Positions 34,246 to 47,499 of a stretch of 64,000 bases of DNA are shown piece after piece (the stretch's first letter is position 1; every line of letters starts with the position of its first letter). The notes beneath the pieces were generated by a model. It saw only the letters and a list, made by a program, of their open reading frames with translations. It was not told the DNA's origin and searched no databases. Position numbers and translations under genes: made by a program. The stretch is from Punica granatum (lineage: Eukaryota; Streptophyta; Magnoliopsida; Myrtales; Lythraceae), in the NCBI RefSeq assembly GCF_007655135.1, contig NC_045127.1:26888199-26952198 (forward strand). The letters run 5' to 3'.

Positions 34246-35879
34246 GAATCAGAGTCTGTTGTAGTTCTTGCGATGCTTGTGATACCTGTGATCCTGGCAT
34301 TACTAGTAAATCATAAGAGAAATACTAACAAGTGATGGACACAAGTAAGCATGAAAATGTTATTGCAACACGTAGATCTTCAGTTTTGGGTCGCCTGAGC
34401 AACCCTTGAAGATTTTTGCTTTGACAGTGCAAGTAGGTCCCGTTCTCAGAGGCCTAGATACGAGGCCTCCAGGGGCTCCCGTTACCAATGCATGGGCATA
34501 TCGAGACTTCCTCGACGATGCCCTACTAGCTTTATCGTTTGTTTAACACGCTCGTCAGCTTTGGACCATTCTCATCGGGGTGCCATAAGGCGACTGCGTT
34601 TGTAACCCGCACGGGGATTTTTACCCAGATTTGATCAGTCTCGTCTGACCATTTCCAAAATGCTATGACTAGACCTCGGAAAGGAATGTCTAGGATTTCG
34701 GCTTTGTGGTAGCCTGTTGAAGGGTGGCTGTGACCCATTCTTGAGTTATGCAAAGACAAAGAGAAAAGAGAAAGCTTGGGGGAACGCGCTGCCCCAAGCT
34801 AAAAGGATACACGAGTTTACACCTGCAGCGAGATGTACCCCTTTTCCTCTGTTCTTCTGTTGTGTAGGCTATCCCAAACTGCTTGGATGGCACGCTCGGT
34901 TTTCCCACTGTGCTTGAGGAGGAATCCGCGCTGGACAGTTGAGCTGTGTTGGAGGGCTGATCGAGGATCATGTTGGAATAGATAATCTGGCCACTTCCAT
35001 TGAGGATCCCTAGTCCGCACGATGTGTGAGGAACCAGGGGGTCCTTTTTATCCATCTCTCGTTTAACTTTCCTTTTGCTACGGTCACCCACCTCGGGGCC
35101 GCACCTCTCAACCTAAAGGGGAAGAGCTCTCCTTTTACCACGACCGCCCCAAAGGGTTTTCGGTCATGCCTCTCTTTTACCCTAGCTTTTGCCTAGGCCG
35201 CCCCAAAAGGGGTTTTCGACCTAGCGGGCTCGATTTTTTTATCTCTCGAGTTTGCAAAGGCAAAGGATTTGAAGGATTCGATCTCCGAGTGCATTGTGTT
35301 TTGTCTCCATCGAGGAGTGGTGTCTGTTGCTTCCCCTTTTTGTTGGGGTTTGTTGACTGTTTTTGAATTGGCGGTGCCGGTGCTTTTAGTAAACGTCGGC
35401 GTTGCCTTGTTTTGTTCATTGGCAGGTTTTTCCCGCGTCTTTTCTCTCTCTCTTCATTAGCGAGTTTTTCCCGCTTCTTTTCGCTCTGTTCTTTTTTTTA
35501 TTTTATTTTTTGCAGCTGGGGTTTGTTTTATGCCCCATCTTTGTTTGAAACTCCTCGACTTTCCATCATCGAGGCCGCTTTGGCGTGCTTCGCCTCGTGG
35601 AGACTTGTTGTGTGTTGCTAGCCCTATTTTGTGAGGACCGGCTTTCTTGGAAGTTTGACTCTCGTGCACTCGAAAGCTGAACCTCGTGTCATTTGCCCTT
35701 GCAATCTCTTCAGGTGAATTCCCCTATTGTCTAGAAGGAAAATACAAAATTGCCCAAGGAAATTAGTGGTCGGGGTTGTCCTGGTGCTTGTTGTGGAGGA
35801 GGCCTGGTCTTGACGCAAATGACCAGGGGCGTTCCAACGTCATTTGCTGGAGTGACCCACTATGGCGACCTCGGGGTGA

Positions 35880-36045
35880 ACTTCAACCAGGGAGGCCCCA
35901 GTGTACGTCTCTTGCCGAGGTTGTGTTGGCGCGAACTTCAATCGCGGATGCCCCAGTGTACGTCGCTTGCCGAGGTTGTGTTGGTGCGAACTTCAACCGG
36001 GGATGCCCCAGTGTACGTCGCTTGGAAATGCTTATCGTGGGTGGA
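35880..36045. repeat. About 55-bp imperfect tandem repeat, three copies (E1)
   Basis: Units with GCGAACTTCAA and GGATGCCCCAGTGTACGTCG, the counterpart of 23648-23815 in E2. A reduced trace of the motif (GATGCCCCAGCGCGATTTTC) remains in E3 near 45800. Confidence 0.7.
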
Positions 36046-36989
36046 TGATGTCCGAAGTGGTCTCGGTGCGAGCGTTGAATGCAAATGCCCCGATCTTCAT
36101 CGTCGATGTGACTCGTGGTGGGCGGTTTGTGCAACCGTCGCCCCTGACCGTCTCATGTCATCAATGTCAACTGAAATGATTGCGTTGATGGCATATGGCT
36201 CGCTTAGTTGATTTTGTCTTTAGCTTTGTAGGGGGTACCTCCGTGCCGAGCCCCTTCCCTGTCAAAGTATAAGGGAGGAGGCTCGAGAGGAGTTCTCGGA
36301 AAGGCGTGAGCCCGTGCATCACTCTTCGCCTGTGACCAGCGTGTCCCTGTAAAAGATGACAAAGAAGATGGTGTGTTAGGCGACTGTGCGGCGGAATATG
36401 CGGTAAGAAATATGGGGTGGACCCATGGGAAAATCCCTTTTGTCCTACACGCAACCTATGGGGTGTCGCGTGTGGATGACATTTGTTTCCGGGAATCTAG
36501 TCATCACCACTCTGGAGTAGTTTGACCATGACTGAGGTCACATAAGCATGTTTTCCCTAATTGCGAGTAGGCATGCGCAGCCGTCCTAGGGAAGGCTCGA
36601 GGAGCCGGGTCCCATGAGGACAGGTGAGTTGAACAGGTCCAACAGAACTAATAAGGCGTCTTCGAGACTGTCCTAATGCTCCATTAAAGGATTTGTTCAT
36701 GTCGGGAGCCCATTTGTGGGAATGCATTTAAATTAAAGCACAAGAGAGTTTAAAGAAGACTGCGCGTGTTGTCCCAGTATTCAATCAGCGACCCCAACGG
36801 AGGTGGACAAGATCCATTTTTTGATCGGAGGCATGATCGTGTTGGTATCTCCTACGACTGAGGGTTGGGTCATGCTCTGTTTGTGGAGCTGTCACTTTCG
36901 GTCTTTGCCGTGGAAGGATTAGACTTGCTCCTCGGAGTATCGCTTGGATGAATTTGAATCCAAGTCGATTTTGGATTTCAGATGAGCCT

Positions 36990-37420
36990 GAAAGCAGTAA
37001 ATGCGAGGTGTCAAAACCTGAAAGCAGTAAATGCCGGGCCGGAGCCCAAAAGCAGTAAATGCTAGGCCAGGGCCCGAAAGCAGTAAATGTGAGGTCGAAG
37101 CCAAAAAGTGGGGCCGAAGCCCGATGCGGGGCCGGAGCCCGATGCAGGGCTCCAGCCCGATGTAGGGCCGGAGCCCAATGCAGTAAATGCGGGGCCGGAG
37201 CCCAAAAGTGGGGTCGAAGCCCGATGAGTGGCCGAAGCCCAAAAGTGGGGCCAAAGCCCGATGTAGTAAATGCGAGGCCGGAGCCCGATGCAGGGCCGAA
37301 GCCCGATGTAGGGCAGGAGCCCAATGCAGTAAATGCGAGGCTGGAGCCTGATGGAGGGCCGAAGCCCGAAAGTAGGGCCGAAACTCTATAGTGGGGCCGA
37401 AGCCCGATGCAATAAATGCG
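36990..37420. repeat. AGCAGTAAATGC / GGGCCGAAGCCC tandem repeat (E1)
   Basis: Irregular short tandem units of about 17-35 bp built from GGGCCGGAGCCCGATGCAG and AGCAGTAAATGC. E2 has only four or five copies (24745-24880). The 225-, 178- and 110-codon frames across it come from the repeat. Confidence 0.8.
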
Positions 37421-38807
37421 GGCTTGATAGGAAAGTGCAAAAAATGTGAAAGCAAAGGTCAATGCTGAGAAATAGCGCAGGGCGCTACAAAGTGGTGACG
37501 TTGATTTGCTTGCGATCTTGCTCTGCGGAGCAAGGATGGGGACTTAGTGTTGAAATCCCAAGGAGTTGGATGAGAGACATTTGTTGTCTCAATTGTGGTT
37601 GCTCAGTATTCAGGCTGTCTTCTTGTTGAGAATTTCCTACAATAGGAAAAGAAAACTATGAAGGAGCATGAACTGTTCAGAATTTCAATGCAAGAGTGTA
37701 GGGAAGCGAACTGGCCTGGTAGGCGTCGTGCGAGCACACCAAAAGACATGCATTGATATGTTGAGCATGTGTGTATGAGTTAGTGTGAACATGCTTGGAC
37801 ATGTGTGAGGCGCGCTTAGTCGCTAGTAGATGCGCAGGGTCTTGCGGAGAGATGTGCATCTGATCACGCGGTGATGCTCTCTATTAGCAAGAAGTTAGTG
37901 TTGGTTAGTCTCACCTGGGAAGGTGGGTCGGCCCTTGGTGCACAACTCGCCTTGCCATGGAGGAAGGGTGAAGGCCGCAGGTGGTCTACCCGCGAAGGTT
38001 GGCACGACTCGCCGGTCATGCGGGGTGGGTGGCCGGGATGGACGGCCTCTAGTCGTAGCACGTCTCGCCATGGAGAGGTGAAGACCGTGGGTGGTCTACC
38101 CGCGAAGGTTGGCACAACTCGTCTGTCATGCGGGACATGGTAGTTTATGTGCAAACATCGGATGTAGGCAATGTATGAGTTTTCAAAAGCTAATGTCGCT
38201 GCATTGATTTGATTCAAGTTCCCAGATTTACGAAGATGGTTCATTTGAAAAAGGGAACTTAAGCAATAAACCAATGCAATGTCCTAGTTTGTTTGAAAAC
38301 ATGCATGCAGGTGCAAAAAGAATAAATTATAATTGTATTTGTTACAATGTACATCGCTCTTTATGAAAAACAGCAAAAGGCCCGCCTAAAAGAAAAACTA
38401 CGGGCCGACTCAAAGACTCAACTTTGGGTCGGTTGACGGCATGAAGGTTTGTTTCGGTCCAGCATGACGGTCCCTGTTTATGCATGGTTTCAGTGTTCTA
38501 CTGGGAAAACCACTAATTAGGGATGGGGGCTCCCGATTCAAGGGCGTCAATTCCTTGAAATCGAGCGAGGATCTTTGGGGGCCGGTTCGGTGGCAGAGCC
38601 TACTTGATCCATTCCCTCACTCGGAACCTCTGACTAACCTAGCTTTCGAGATTGGTGCCCGTGGGATTTCAGGCATTTGGTACCTAAATCCACTATAATG
38701 ATGCAATGCGAGTGCAGAAAAGTAAATGTCTGCAAAATAAATGTACGAAAAGCGATAAATAAACATGCAAGCAAGCAAACGGATCGAGCTTGAACCCACT
38801 AAGTATG

Positions 38808-38825
38808 TCCCCAGTGGAGTCGCCA
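38808..38825 (-). other. E1 primer-binding site
   Basis: On the minus strand this reads TGGCGACTCCACTGGGGA, three bases from the LTR end, identical to E2. Confidence 0.8.
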
Positions 38826-38828
38826 AGC

Positions 38829-39078
38829 TGTACGGACCCGAATGTGGACTCTCGTCGGGGCCCGCATTGCGCGCTTTTGGATCGCGCGGCTTGGGAGTGT
38901 CCACCTTCCCGTGGGGACGCGCGATGGACACGCGTGAGAGAAGGAGTCGCCACCTATCATTTTACGATCCGAAGGTCGAGGGCGGATAAGTTACCCGGGG
39001 TCTAGGGGTATGGAACACCTAGTTTGTCGTTAAGGCATTGATCTGTGCGGAACCGGAAAGTCCGTGTTCGGGGGTTCA
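38829..39078 (-). mobile_element. E1 upper-coordinate LTR, truncated to 250 bp
   Basis: Starts TGTACGGACCC and matches the first 250 bp of the other family-A LTRs, then stops within GGGGGTTCATGTTA, where the other copies go on with CGTGCGGGCC. AT-rich unrelated sequence follows from 39079. The rest of the LTR is not found past 54940 either, so the truncation involved a deletion or rearrangement as well as insertion. Confidence 0.8.
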
Positions 39079-40624
39079 TGTTAAATTTTTATCGTGTGTT
39101 TGTTTTATCAAAAAATCACAAGATCAAATCCTGACATAAAGAATCACCTTTTAACAAATAAATAACATCTTATATCGAATCCACAAGAAAAGTTAAGACC
39201 TTTAAACTTACCTTGTCGAATTTGAATCATTTCGGTCGATCAAAACAGTCGTCCAAGTGTTCAGCCACTAGCTTGTCCACACCAGCGTGTCATCTCTAAG
39301 TATAGCCTCCTCTCGACCCGTACACTCTGATCTAAGTCACCAAACTCGAACGGAATCATCACGGAAGGAGAATACTGCTCTAAGGATGTCGTGGACAACA
39401 TCAGAATGCCGAATCGAAGCCGAGAGGACCTCCGATTAGCCTTGGGTAGTGGGCGGCTGAGATGTGCCACTCAGCCAACTCCCCTCTTCTCACTTTCTCT
39501 TAATTTTCGAGTCTTGAAGATAAATGTGCTCTTAGGGTTAATTATAAGATCATATCTATATATAGATTTACCCTAAGGACCTACTTGCAATTATTAATTA
39601 ATTCACATTAATTAATAAATCACAAAATAGTCCTAGCACTTTAAGTCATCTAATGACTTTCCCTCTAAGTAAGAAAGAAAGATGAAACTAGTCCTTGACA
39701 CAAGTTTCTATTAATAGATAATTTATTTATAGAAATTCTCCAAATAAGAAAACTATCGTATTTCCTTAATTAGATTTATCCTTGATGTTAAATTCGGCTT
39801 CAGGATGTGCTAGCACCCTTGCAACCACATTGCAAGCCTTGTTCGATAATTAATGCCTAATAAACTTCCTTAATTAGAATTAATTCTTTTATCAGTTTAG
39901 ATACGATTAATGTGTGTGACTAACTTGGTTCATCACCAATTGGTAATGGAATTATAACATCAATTCATTTGATATTACTAGAAACTCTTTCTATAACCAG
40001 AAGCATAATTTCCAAAATGTCATTGGTTCCCAAAGTTCACAAGTGACGCTTAGCAGCATATCATGACAATTCAAATGATGACAAATATATAATTAAAACA
40101 TTTTGATGAACCTGTGATCGTATAGCCAGAGTTACGGTAAATGTCAAACCATATAGCTGATCATATGGATTCTATAATTTCATTCTTGGATCTGTAGAGC
40201 TTAAACAGAAACCCTTTTCTATTTAAGTCTATCTACCCCTGCTGAGAATTTTTCGATCCAAAATAATACTCACATCTATAGGACCTTTTCCCTATTTACT
40301 TAGGTTTACGAATCCCATCTTGATCAGACACTTGCCTCCAAGTATAACTAACTAGAACCACTATTTGCTGAATACTCATGCTAAGCACAAGTATATTAGT
40401 AGTAGCAAATTTGAATTACCTATACATGAGATAGCGTTCGATCTCAGGTCTGAGGACTATATGCACTAATATGATCTAGATAATATTCATTAACATTAGT
40501 AAATTACCATATGGAAATTATCTGTATGCCACGTTCGACTGCTTATCATATTAGCATCCACATGTCTGTCCTGACAACAGTTATCATATAGTATGAGACT
40601 CACTACTCCATCTTCATTAGCATT
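39079..40624 (-). mobile_element. AT-rich LTR-like segment, part 1
   Basis: About 1.55 kb of AT-rich, single-copy (in this window) non-coding DNA starting TGTTAAATTTTTATC. In reverse it would end in TTTAACA, as an LTR of an unrelated family. A TATA-like ATATATAG lies near 39558. It is broken at 40624 by E3 and probably resumes at 53577. Family not recognised with certainty; no coding frame. Confidence 0.5.
40620..40624. repeat. Possible left target duplication of E3 (GCATT)
   Basis: The five bases before the E3 start are GCATT; those after its end (53577-53581) are GTATC. They match at three of five positions, the differences both being C/T changes, as could happen in an old duplication. Weak on its own. 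Confidence 0.35.
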
Positions 40625-43600
40625 TGTGCGCACCCGAATTTCATCTCGTCGAGGCATGCATTGCGCGCGCCTATGTAACGTGGCTTAGGAGTGTCCACCT
40701 TCTAGGGAATACGCGACGAACACGCGTGAGAAAGAGTCGCCACCTACCATTTTTACGACCTGGAGGTCAAGGGTCGATAAGTTTTCCGAGTCTAGGGGTA
40801 TGGGATACACCTAGTATGCTAAGGCAATGGTTTATACGGAACCGAAAATTCCGAATTTGGGGGTTCTATTACGTGCGGGCCTATATCCCACACGTCCTTT
40901 TGGTAATCTAGCTTGCTAGGCATGCCATTTATTTATTTACTGCGTGATTTAGGGTTGCACTTGACTCACCCGTTTTGACGTCGTAAATTCAGTGAAATGA
41001 TCGCTTCAGGCCAAGGACCCGTGGTGGTCGATTCCCTGCGCGAACCGAGACCGCGAGTGTTCGGGCTCATCTCTAAGTAGCAATAGACTGACTCAACCAG
41101 TTTGACACTCGGACCTCTTACTTGCCGATCAGGGATCCTTACAAATGAGTAAATAAGTGTACAAATAACATCCTCACAACGTGCTCTCGAATAATTACAA
41201 AAAATATAACTGAATAAAGTAAATGGATCCCAATCGGTTTGTATTGGACCAGTATTCCGCTCCGGCTCACCACGAGATTTTGAATGACCAATAAGTAAAT
41301 TAAGGCAACACAGGCTCAGGGAGCCTGGTGTCGGGTCCGATCGGACCGACGGACGGTAAAAGAGTCGATTGACTCTCAAGATGGCCGTGAGAACGGTCCA
41401 GCTCCCGGGCGAATGTAAAACTATGATTCACGCACCAAATCTGAGTCGTCTTCCGCTTAGACACTACTTGGAGTAAAGCGATGACTCGAGGCTAGACCTC
41501 ATTATGCACTCGGGTTGCACACGCTCGATGTACATGGGGGGCGTTGGACCCCTTGATCGATAATTTGGGGCATTGGACCCCGTGGAATACGTAACCTATG
41601 ATTTTGGACCCGAGCCGCAACACATCAACAAATAAAAGCAGAAAATTGAAGAAAACTGATAAAAACTGATATAAACTGATAAAAACAGACAAATAACTGA
41701 TAAATAGACAAGTGTAGACAAGTTGTGTATTAGACCGAATTTATGTGACTTAATCAGTTATTAACCGGGGTTACTTGGCAAACAATTTATCAAGCCTAGG
41801 CAAACAGAGGAATGTGCTAGAATGCAGTTCTAAGTCAACTATGTGAATGGGTTTGTATTAGGGCTTTGTTTTGTAGATGACAATGTGGTTTCACTGCATA
41901 TGCCAAACTCGTGTTTTGACTCTAGATTTGGAACCTAAAGTTCTGCCTAGTCATTATCTAACGTTTAGATACGCCAAGTGAATGTTTAGTCCGGTTTTAT
42001 ATATTTTGTGACAGAGGTAACAACACTAACTACCGAATCTACGGTAAGATGACAGAAACACCGAAAGTGGATGAAACGGGCCATGCGAATAAGACTCGCA
42101 CCCAAACGGGCTTCCCTTTTCCAACCATAAATCAATGTGTTTTGACCTCCTTAACGCCTAGAATGTCGGCGTATCACGAAACAACGGTTGTGCCCTTGGT
42201 TTACGAAATGTATAAAGAGCTAGTGAAAAATTGAGATCGCATGACACGAAGGGGTCTAAAGGAGACTTGCGTGCTTTGACTTGAGCCGCCTCAAATCGAG
42301 TTTGGACTCAAGTCAAGGTGCACAAGTCCACCCTAGACATCAACTCTATTCGTGTTACATGTCTTGGTATTTTGAAATTGTGAATTTTAAAAGGGCATTT
42401 CCATCGGTTCATGATTCGTCGACGCGTTTAGAAATTAACAGCCGGTTCATGTAATTTAGTTTAAGCCGAATGATTTGCTTAACTGAATTATGCGTCCCAT
42501 TTCCCCGTTCGTGGAATTATTAAGGATTGTTGCCTCAAACCTCAAATGTTATGAGTTAATGGAATGATTATTCAAAATTAACGCGCTTAACATACAAACT
42601 AACTCGTAATTAACGATTAAAGGAAAAATGCGATTACACGCATCCCGAAAATCGACTTGGAATCGAAGGAGGAGTCCGCCCTTAACCCGTTTAGAGTCAA
42701 GGAACTTTCGGCCAACTCTTCAAGAGAGAGGCCGTGAGCCACCTTGACTTGGCTCGGGTCTTGAATGGTATCTTCACCTGATTTGAATCGTTTTTCGCAC
42801 GCATAAGATATCAAACACAATAATAGTACATATTTTACTAAGTCCGCCATGCTCTTGGAAAACACATGCAAACACGTAAATACGCACAAACATGATATTT
42901 AAAGGAATTGATAAAATGACACCAACTCATGGAAGCAGGAAAACGTAAAAAAAAAAAAAAAACTCGAGAAACAACTTAAATCAGGGCAAGGAAAAGCGCA
43001 TACGGCCTAGGAGAGTCAAGAGGAGCTCTCGGCCACCTCCCTTGAGATGAGGCCGAGAGGCTCCCTCGGCTTGCCCGAGCCAATGAGGTTTCCTCGACTC
43101 CGATTCAAACCTTTTCTCGACAGGCTAGCATGTTACACGACAAAGACGTGCATAATATCACATAAAAAACGCATAAAAATGCAAACTTGTATGGAAATCG
43201 GTCATGGACAACCTTATCGCCCCACAAATGCAAGGAAAACATAAAAGACCTAACTTCTCTAAGTCGGGAATGGTTATGCCTAGCCTCGGGATGCGGGAAA
43301 AGTCGAGAATAGTCGAAAAAACGGGTTTGGGAAGTCGGTTCTGCCCCTTAGAGCGAACAGACCCAAATCGGTGAAGTCGGGTCGGCTGGCAGACCTGACT
43401 GGCAATCCGGCTTGTTGGGGCTGTACCGGTTGATCGGGGTGACTTTTTTCGCGCGAGGTCGATTGTGTTGGATTCCCAAGAGACTAAGGATCACGCCTGC
43501 GCTGGTTTCGTGATGATTTTACTCATAGATTTTTCGAAAATCAAAAGCAAGGTCAGATCAGTAAAAAATGACAGACCCAGTCGGGGCAAAACAGACCTAA

Positions 43601-44398
43601 TTGGCACCCGATAGAGAAACAGATCTACAGGAGGCTCCTGGTGGTCTTTTGATGCAAGGTCGATGGCTCCCGACTCCTGAGAGGCCCTTGGAGGTAGCTG
43701 TGGTGTTCGTTTTGTGAGAAGTGACTCGAATCGACCCGATCTGCAAGAAAAGTGAAGAAATGTAAATAATGAACAGGTTTGACTAGGCGGAATTGACCCG
43801 ACTGGGCAGGTCGGAAAGAAACGGCTCTCCCGAAAGCTCCCTATGGTATTTTGCTGCAAGGTCGGTGGTATTGGACTCCTAACTGACTGAGAATCACGCT
43901 GGTGGTGGTTTTGTGGGGGATTACATGCCTAGATTTTCCTGAAAGATGCAAAAAAAACCGGTAAGAACTGAAAAAATCTGTGAAGGGAGAAAAGAGGGAA
44001 ATGGCGGTGGTGCACGGTTGAACGGCTCTCGGCACGCGACCACCTCATCACTGGGAGAGTGAGTGTCATGAGGGACCCCTAGGAAATGATGGCACAACTC
44101 GCCATAGTCGTGAAAGCAAGGACGGTCCAAGAAAACCCGGCTAGGACCTGAGAAGCTCCGAGGAGGCTGTCTTTGTACTGATCTAAACCGTGGGCTGAAG
44201 GCCTTAAATGTGGAAACTAAGCTCGGAAATGGACGTAGGAGATCGAAAACATGTGGGATATGAAGTTTGGTTAAGTTTGGTTCAAGTCGTGTGGCGATCG
44301 CAGGAAAACATTTTGTTTTCCGACAATTTTGGCCTTGATTTTGGGGTTGTTGAGGGCTGAACGAAATCTGAAAAATGAGGGGAGTTTGGAGAGTGTTG
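40625..44398 (-). mobile_element. E3 lower-coordinate LTR, truncated
   Basis: Starts TGTGCGCACCCG and follows the upper LTR (48316 to about 52046) to GGAGAGTGTT, then switches to internal-region sequence at about 44398-44412. It has a poly-A run at about 42945-42962 and the GGGCGTTGGACCC motif pair at 41538-41582. It also contains diverged ~195-bp sub-repeats at about 43400-43900. Confidence 0.8.
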
Positions 44399-47300
44399 GG
44401 AAGAAATTTTGTTTTGGCAATGCGAATGAGCTCCTGTTTTCGAAGGCCTTGATGTGAGGCCTTCGAGTTCTTATTGACCATATATGAGCATACCGAGATG
44501 TTCTCAATGATGCCCTAGCAACTCTATCGATTGTTCGACACGCCCGTCGGCTTAGGACCCTTCTCGTTAGAGTGCCGTAGGGCGGCTGCGTTTGTAATCT
44601 GCATGGGGATTTCTACTCAGATTTGGTTAGACCTCAGTCTAATCATTTCCAAAGTGTTATGACTAGACTCTCAGAGAAGAATGTCTGGGATTTCGGCTTT
44701 GTAGTAGCCGGTTGAAGGGTGGCTGTGACCCGTTTGGAGCTATGTAAATGACAAGGAGAAAAAAGAAAGCTTGGGGAGCACGTTGCCTCAGGCTAAAATG
44801 ATACACGGTTTCACGCTTGTAGCGAGATGTACCCCCTTTTTGTCCTTCTGTTGTGTGGGCTGCGTGCTCGGTTGACCACTGTGCTTGAGGAAGAATCCGC
44901 CTTGGAAAGTTGAGTTGTACAAGAGAGTCGATCGAGGATCGTGTTGGAGTAGATAACCTGGCCATTTCCCTTAAGGATCCTTAGTCCGCGCAGTGTGCAA
45001 GGGCCCAGGGTGACTATTTTGTTTATCTCTCGTTTTACACTCATTTTGCTACGGTTTCCCACCTCGGGGCCGCACCTCTCAACCTAAAGGGGAAGAGCTC
45101 TCTTTTTGCCACGATCGTTCATCACAGGGTTTTCATCACAAGGTTTCCGGTCATGCCTATCTTTTGCTTTTGCCCTAACTTTTGCTTGGATCGTCCCAAG
45201 GTTTTCAATCTAGTGGGCTTGATTCTTTTATCTCTCGAACTTGCAAAGGCATATGATTCGAAGGACTCGACCTCCGAGTGCATTGTGTCTTGTCTCCGTC
45301 GAGGAGTTGTGTCTGCTGCTCCCTTTTTGTCGAGGGTCTGTTGATTGGATTAGCACCGTTGGTATTTTCGGTGAACCTTGGCGCTGCCCTGTTTCTTTTA
45401 TTGGTAGGTTTTTCCCGCTTCTTTTCCCTCTCTCTTCTCTTCTTCGTTGACGGGTTTTTCTCGTTTCTTTTCGCTCTGCTCTTTTTTCATGCAGCTGGGG
45501 TCTGTTTCGTGCCCCCTTGAATTTGCTTGAGAATCCTCGACTTTGCATCGTAGAGGTCATTTTGGTGTGCTTCGCCTCGTGGAGAATTGTTGCGTCTTGT
45601 CATCCTAGCCCTATTTTGTGAGGGCCGACTTTCTTGGAAATTTGACTCTTGTGCACTCGAAAGCCGAGCTTCATGTTGTTCTTCCTTGCAAACTTACAGA
45701 TATTTTCCTCGCTACGAAAGAAAGAAAAGAAAATAGGAAACTACAAAATTGCCCTACAGATATAGGTGACCGAGGTCGTCCCAGCGTGGGTATTGAACAA
45801 AGATGCCCCAGCGCGATTTTCATCCCTGACCGTGTTTTGTGGCTCCAGTAATGAGTGTCTTCTGGAGAGGTATGCTTTTGAAGTCGATGGATGCATTTAG
45901 TCCCGGGGCTCGTTGTCGCTTGACGACGGTTGGTGGGCCTTTGTAGTGGTGGATGACCGATTTGCCTCGGGGCGTCACTCAATCTCGATGGAGACGCTTG
46001 CATTGATGTTGAATGGTTTGCTCGATCGTCTCTATCTTCGGCTTCGGAGAGGGGTACCTCTTGATCGGACCCTTTCCCTGTCGAAGTAAAAGGGGAAGGG
46101 CCCGACAGAGATCTCGGGGAGATGTGAACCCGTGCATCGTTATTCGCTTGTGACCGGCGTGACCCTGTGAAGGACGATAAAGAAAATGTTGCATGAGACG
46201 ATTGTTGTGGTGGATTGTGCCGTAAGAAATGTAGAGTGGACCCATGGGAAAATCCTTTTCATCCAGCGAGCGACCCATGGGGTGCCGCTCGTGGGGGACA
46301 CTCAATTCCGAGAGTCCGTTCATTGCCACGCCATAGTGGTTAGACCGTGACTGGGGGCCGCATATGTGTACTTTCCCTGGTTACGGGTAGGCATGTGCAG
46401 TCGTCCTAGGGAAGGCTCGAGGAGCCAGGGTCCCATGAGGACAGGCGAGTCGAACAGGTCCGGTAGAACAAATAGGGCGTTTTCGAGACTGTCCTAGTGC
46501 CCCTTGAATGGTTCGTTCATGCCGGAAGCTTGTTTGGAAATGCATTTGAACGAAATTAAAAGAGAGTTTAAGGAAGAGTAGTTGCCCCGGTGGCAGCTTG
46601 GTGGCCGTAGCGGAGGTTGGGCTAGGCCCATTCTTTGGTCGGCGGTGTGATTGTGCTAGTCGCCTCGTGGCGAGTGGGCTGGGACATGCTCTGTTCGTCC
46701 GGAGCTATTGCCTGTGATCTTTTGTGGAGGAAGGGTTGGGCCTTAGTGTTTGGAGTTCGAGGAGGTAGCGGGGAAGTGTTTCCTGTCTCGATTGCCTTGT
46801 TTTCGGTTATTTCCTGCAATGGGAAAAAGGGGAACAATGAAGGAGGAAACTATGTTCGCAATTTCAACTCAAGGGCACAGGAGATCGAACTAGCCTGGTA
46901 CGCGTCGTGCGAGTACGCTGAGGGACATGCATAGGGTGCGTCGAGGGTGTGTGCATGGGCAAGGTGGATGCGTGCTCGCACGACGTGGAAGGACGCCCTC
47001 GGTTGCACTGGTGGAGGCGCTCGGTTGCATGGAGAGGCATGTGCTCGATCATGCGATGACGAGTTCGGTTGTGCAGGGTGAGTGGGGAGTGAGCTTTGCT
47101 TGAGAAGGTGGGTCAACCTTCGGGCCACGGCTCGCCTTGCCATGGGGAAAGGGTGAAGACTGCAGGTGGTCTACTCGTGAAGGAGGTCTGACTCCACCGT
47201 AGTGCGGGGTGGGTGGCCGAGAAGGACTTTGTTCCTAGTCACGACGCGCCTTGCCGTAGAGAGGCGAAGACCGCGGGTGGTTTACCTGCGAAGGTTGGCA

Positions 47301-47499
47301 CAACTTGCTTGTTGTGCGGACGTGTTAGTTATGCAAAACAGTAAATGAGTAGGATGCGTGTATTTTCAAAAGCTAATGTTGTCATTTACATTAACTCGAA
47401 AGGTTCAAAGTATAATGTAAATGTTGTAAAATAAAGCCCTAAGCTGAGCTTCCACCACACTCGGAGTTTGAGCGAGCGCAGCCTCAAAAAACACCGATT

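Larger units (their letters stand above)
34246..38807 (-). mobile_element. E1 internal region, 5'-proximal part
   Basis: Continuation of E1 after the E2 insertion, homologous to E2 22030-25610 and to E3 and E4. It lacks the DUF7745-like ORF completely: after the two-copy block at 37900-38130 it goes straight into the leader (38150-38807), whose inner part (about 38230-38460) differs from the E2 leader but matches E4 (56830-57120). It contains an enlarged GC-rich repeat at 37000-37415. No gene is supported. Confidence 0.78.

Noticed and set aside
36785..37462. 225-codon minus-strand frame and overlapping 178- and 110-codon frames
   Set aside because: Generated by the short GC-rich tandem repeat in E1; the E2 homologue has no such frame.
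40624..40911. 95-codon plus-strand frame at the E3 edge
   Set aside because: It is LTR sequence read antisense to the element and is broken in the paired LTR.
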